From Verrucomicrobiales bacterium (GTDB lineage: Bacteria; Verrucomicrobiota; Verrucomicrobiia; Limisphaerales; RI-55): a stretch of DNA of 5,533 bases. Shown in pieces: positions 5,465-5,533 of this stretch. The stretch is from positions 21,535-27,067 of the forward strand of contig DNDP01000023.1 of assembly GCA_003484235.1 (NCBI GenBank), written 5' to 3'. The notes below the pieces were generated by a model. That model was not told where the DNA came from, made no database searches, and was given only the letters and a program-made list of their open reading frames with translations. Position 1 is the first letter of the stretch; the number at the start of each line of letters is the position of its first letter. The position numbers and the translations under genes are program-made.

Positions 5465-5533
5465 ATGCTCATCGTACATGTTCACGTCCTCCTGAAGCCG
5501 GATCGCGGGGGGGGCGGCGTCCCGCCACGCCAG
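5465..5533 (+). CDS. Possible start of an antibiotic-biosynthesis-monooxygenase-like protein (partial)
   Basis: From an ATG at 5465 the frame is open to the window end for 23 codons. The first twelve residues, MLIVHVHVLLKP, resemble the first beta strand of small ABM/YgiN-type ferredoxin-fold proteins, which often begin with an IVHVHV-KP pattern. Family members are small cytosolic proteins; several are quinol or polyketide monooxygenases and others have no known activity. After KPDR the sequence enters a run of eight G (5507-5514), giving GGGG and then residues that do not clearly match the family, so a frame error or a divergent loop is possible. No Shine-Dalgarno is seen; the codons sit 49 bases after the preceding stop, so co-transcription is possible. 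The call rests on about twelve residues and is tentative. Confidence 0.35.
   Translation, partial: MLIVHVHVLLKPDRGGGGVPPRQ

Noticed and set aside
5201..5485. Minus-strand 94-codon frame crossing the end of the propeller gene
   Set aside because: Its product is rich in Arg, Pro and Ser, and it overlaps the conserved C-terminal domain on the other strand.

Overview
The window reads as chromosomal DNA of a Verrucomicrobiota bacterium, most likely of the Pedosphaera/Limisphaerales type. Three things point there: a pseudopilin-like gene of the H-X9-DG type, a large exported beta-propeller protein ending in a thrombospondin-type-3 (TSP3) calcium-binding segment plus a short C-terminal beta domain of a style common in that phylum, and moderately high GC (about 53-65% in 60-base lines I counted). 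The taxonomic call is inference, because no rRNA gene is present.

Layout. Bases 1-1047 (minus strand) carry a complete ferrochelatase gene, hemH, whose stop codon is the first three bases of the window. A 170-base spacer follows, with a GC-rich hairpin and a 14-base imperfect tandem repeat. Bases 1218-2030 (minus strand) encode a prepilin-like protein with an N-terminal type IV pilin signal and the H-X9-DG motif. A 127-base divergent intergenic region (2031-2157) contains a perfect 8-base inverted repeat and a good Shine-Dalgarno sequence for each flanking gene. Bases 2158-5415 (plus strand) encode a 1085-residue, probably exported protein made of about sixteen PD40/TolB-like propeller repeats, a calcium-binding TSP3 pair and a C-terminal beta domain. 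From 5465 to the window end there may be the first 23 codons of an antibiotic-biosynthesis-monooxygenase-like small protein; this call is tentative.

How the genes relate. Ferrochelatase makes haem in the cytoplasm and has no evident functional tie to its neighbours. The prepilin-like gene and the propeller gene are divergent and share one upstream region, so they could be co-regulated. Both products should leave the cytoplasm, but no direct link between them can be read from the sequence.

I see no CRISPR array, transposase, integrase, tRNA, rRNA or defence cassette. The points most worth following are the internal cysteine cluster of the ferrochelatase, the Glu-to-Asp change at position +5 of the pilin signal, the regular ~60-residue periodicity of the propeller protein with two short spacings, and the G8 run just inside the putative last gene.
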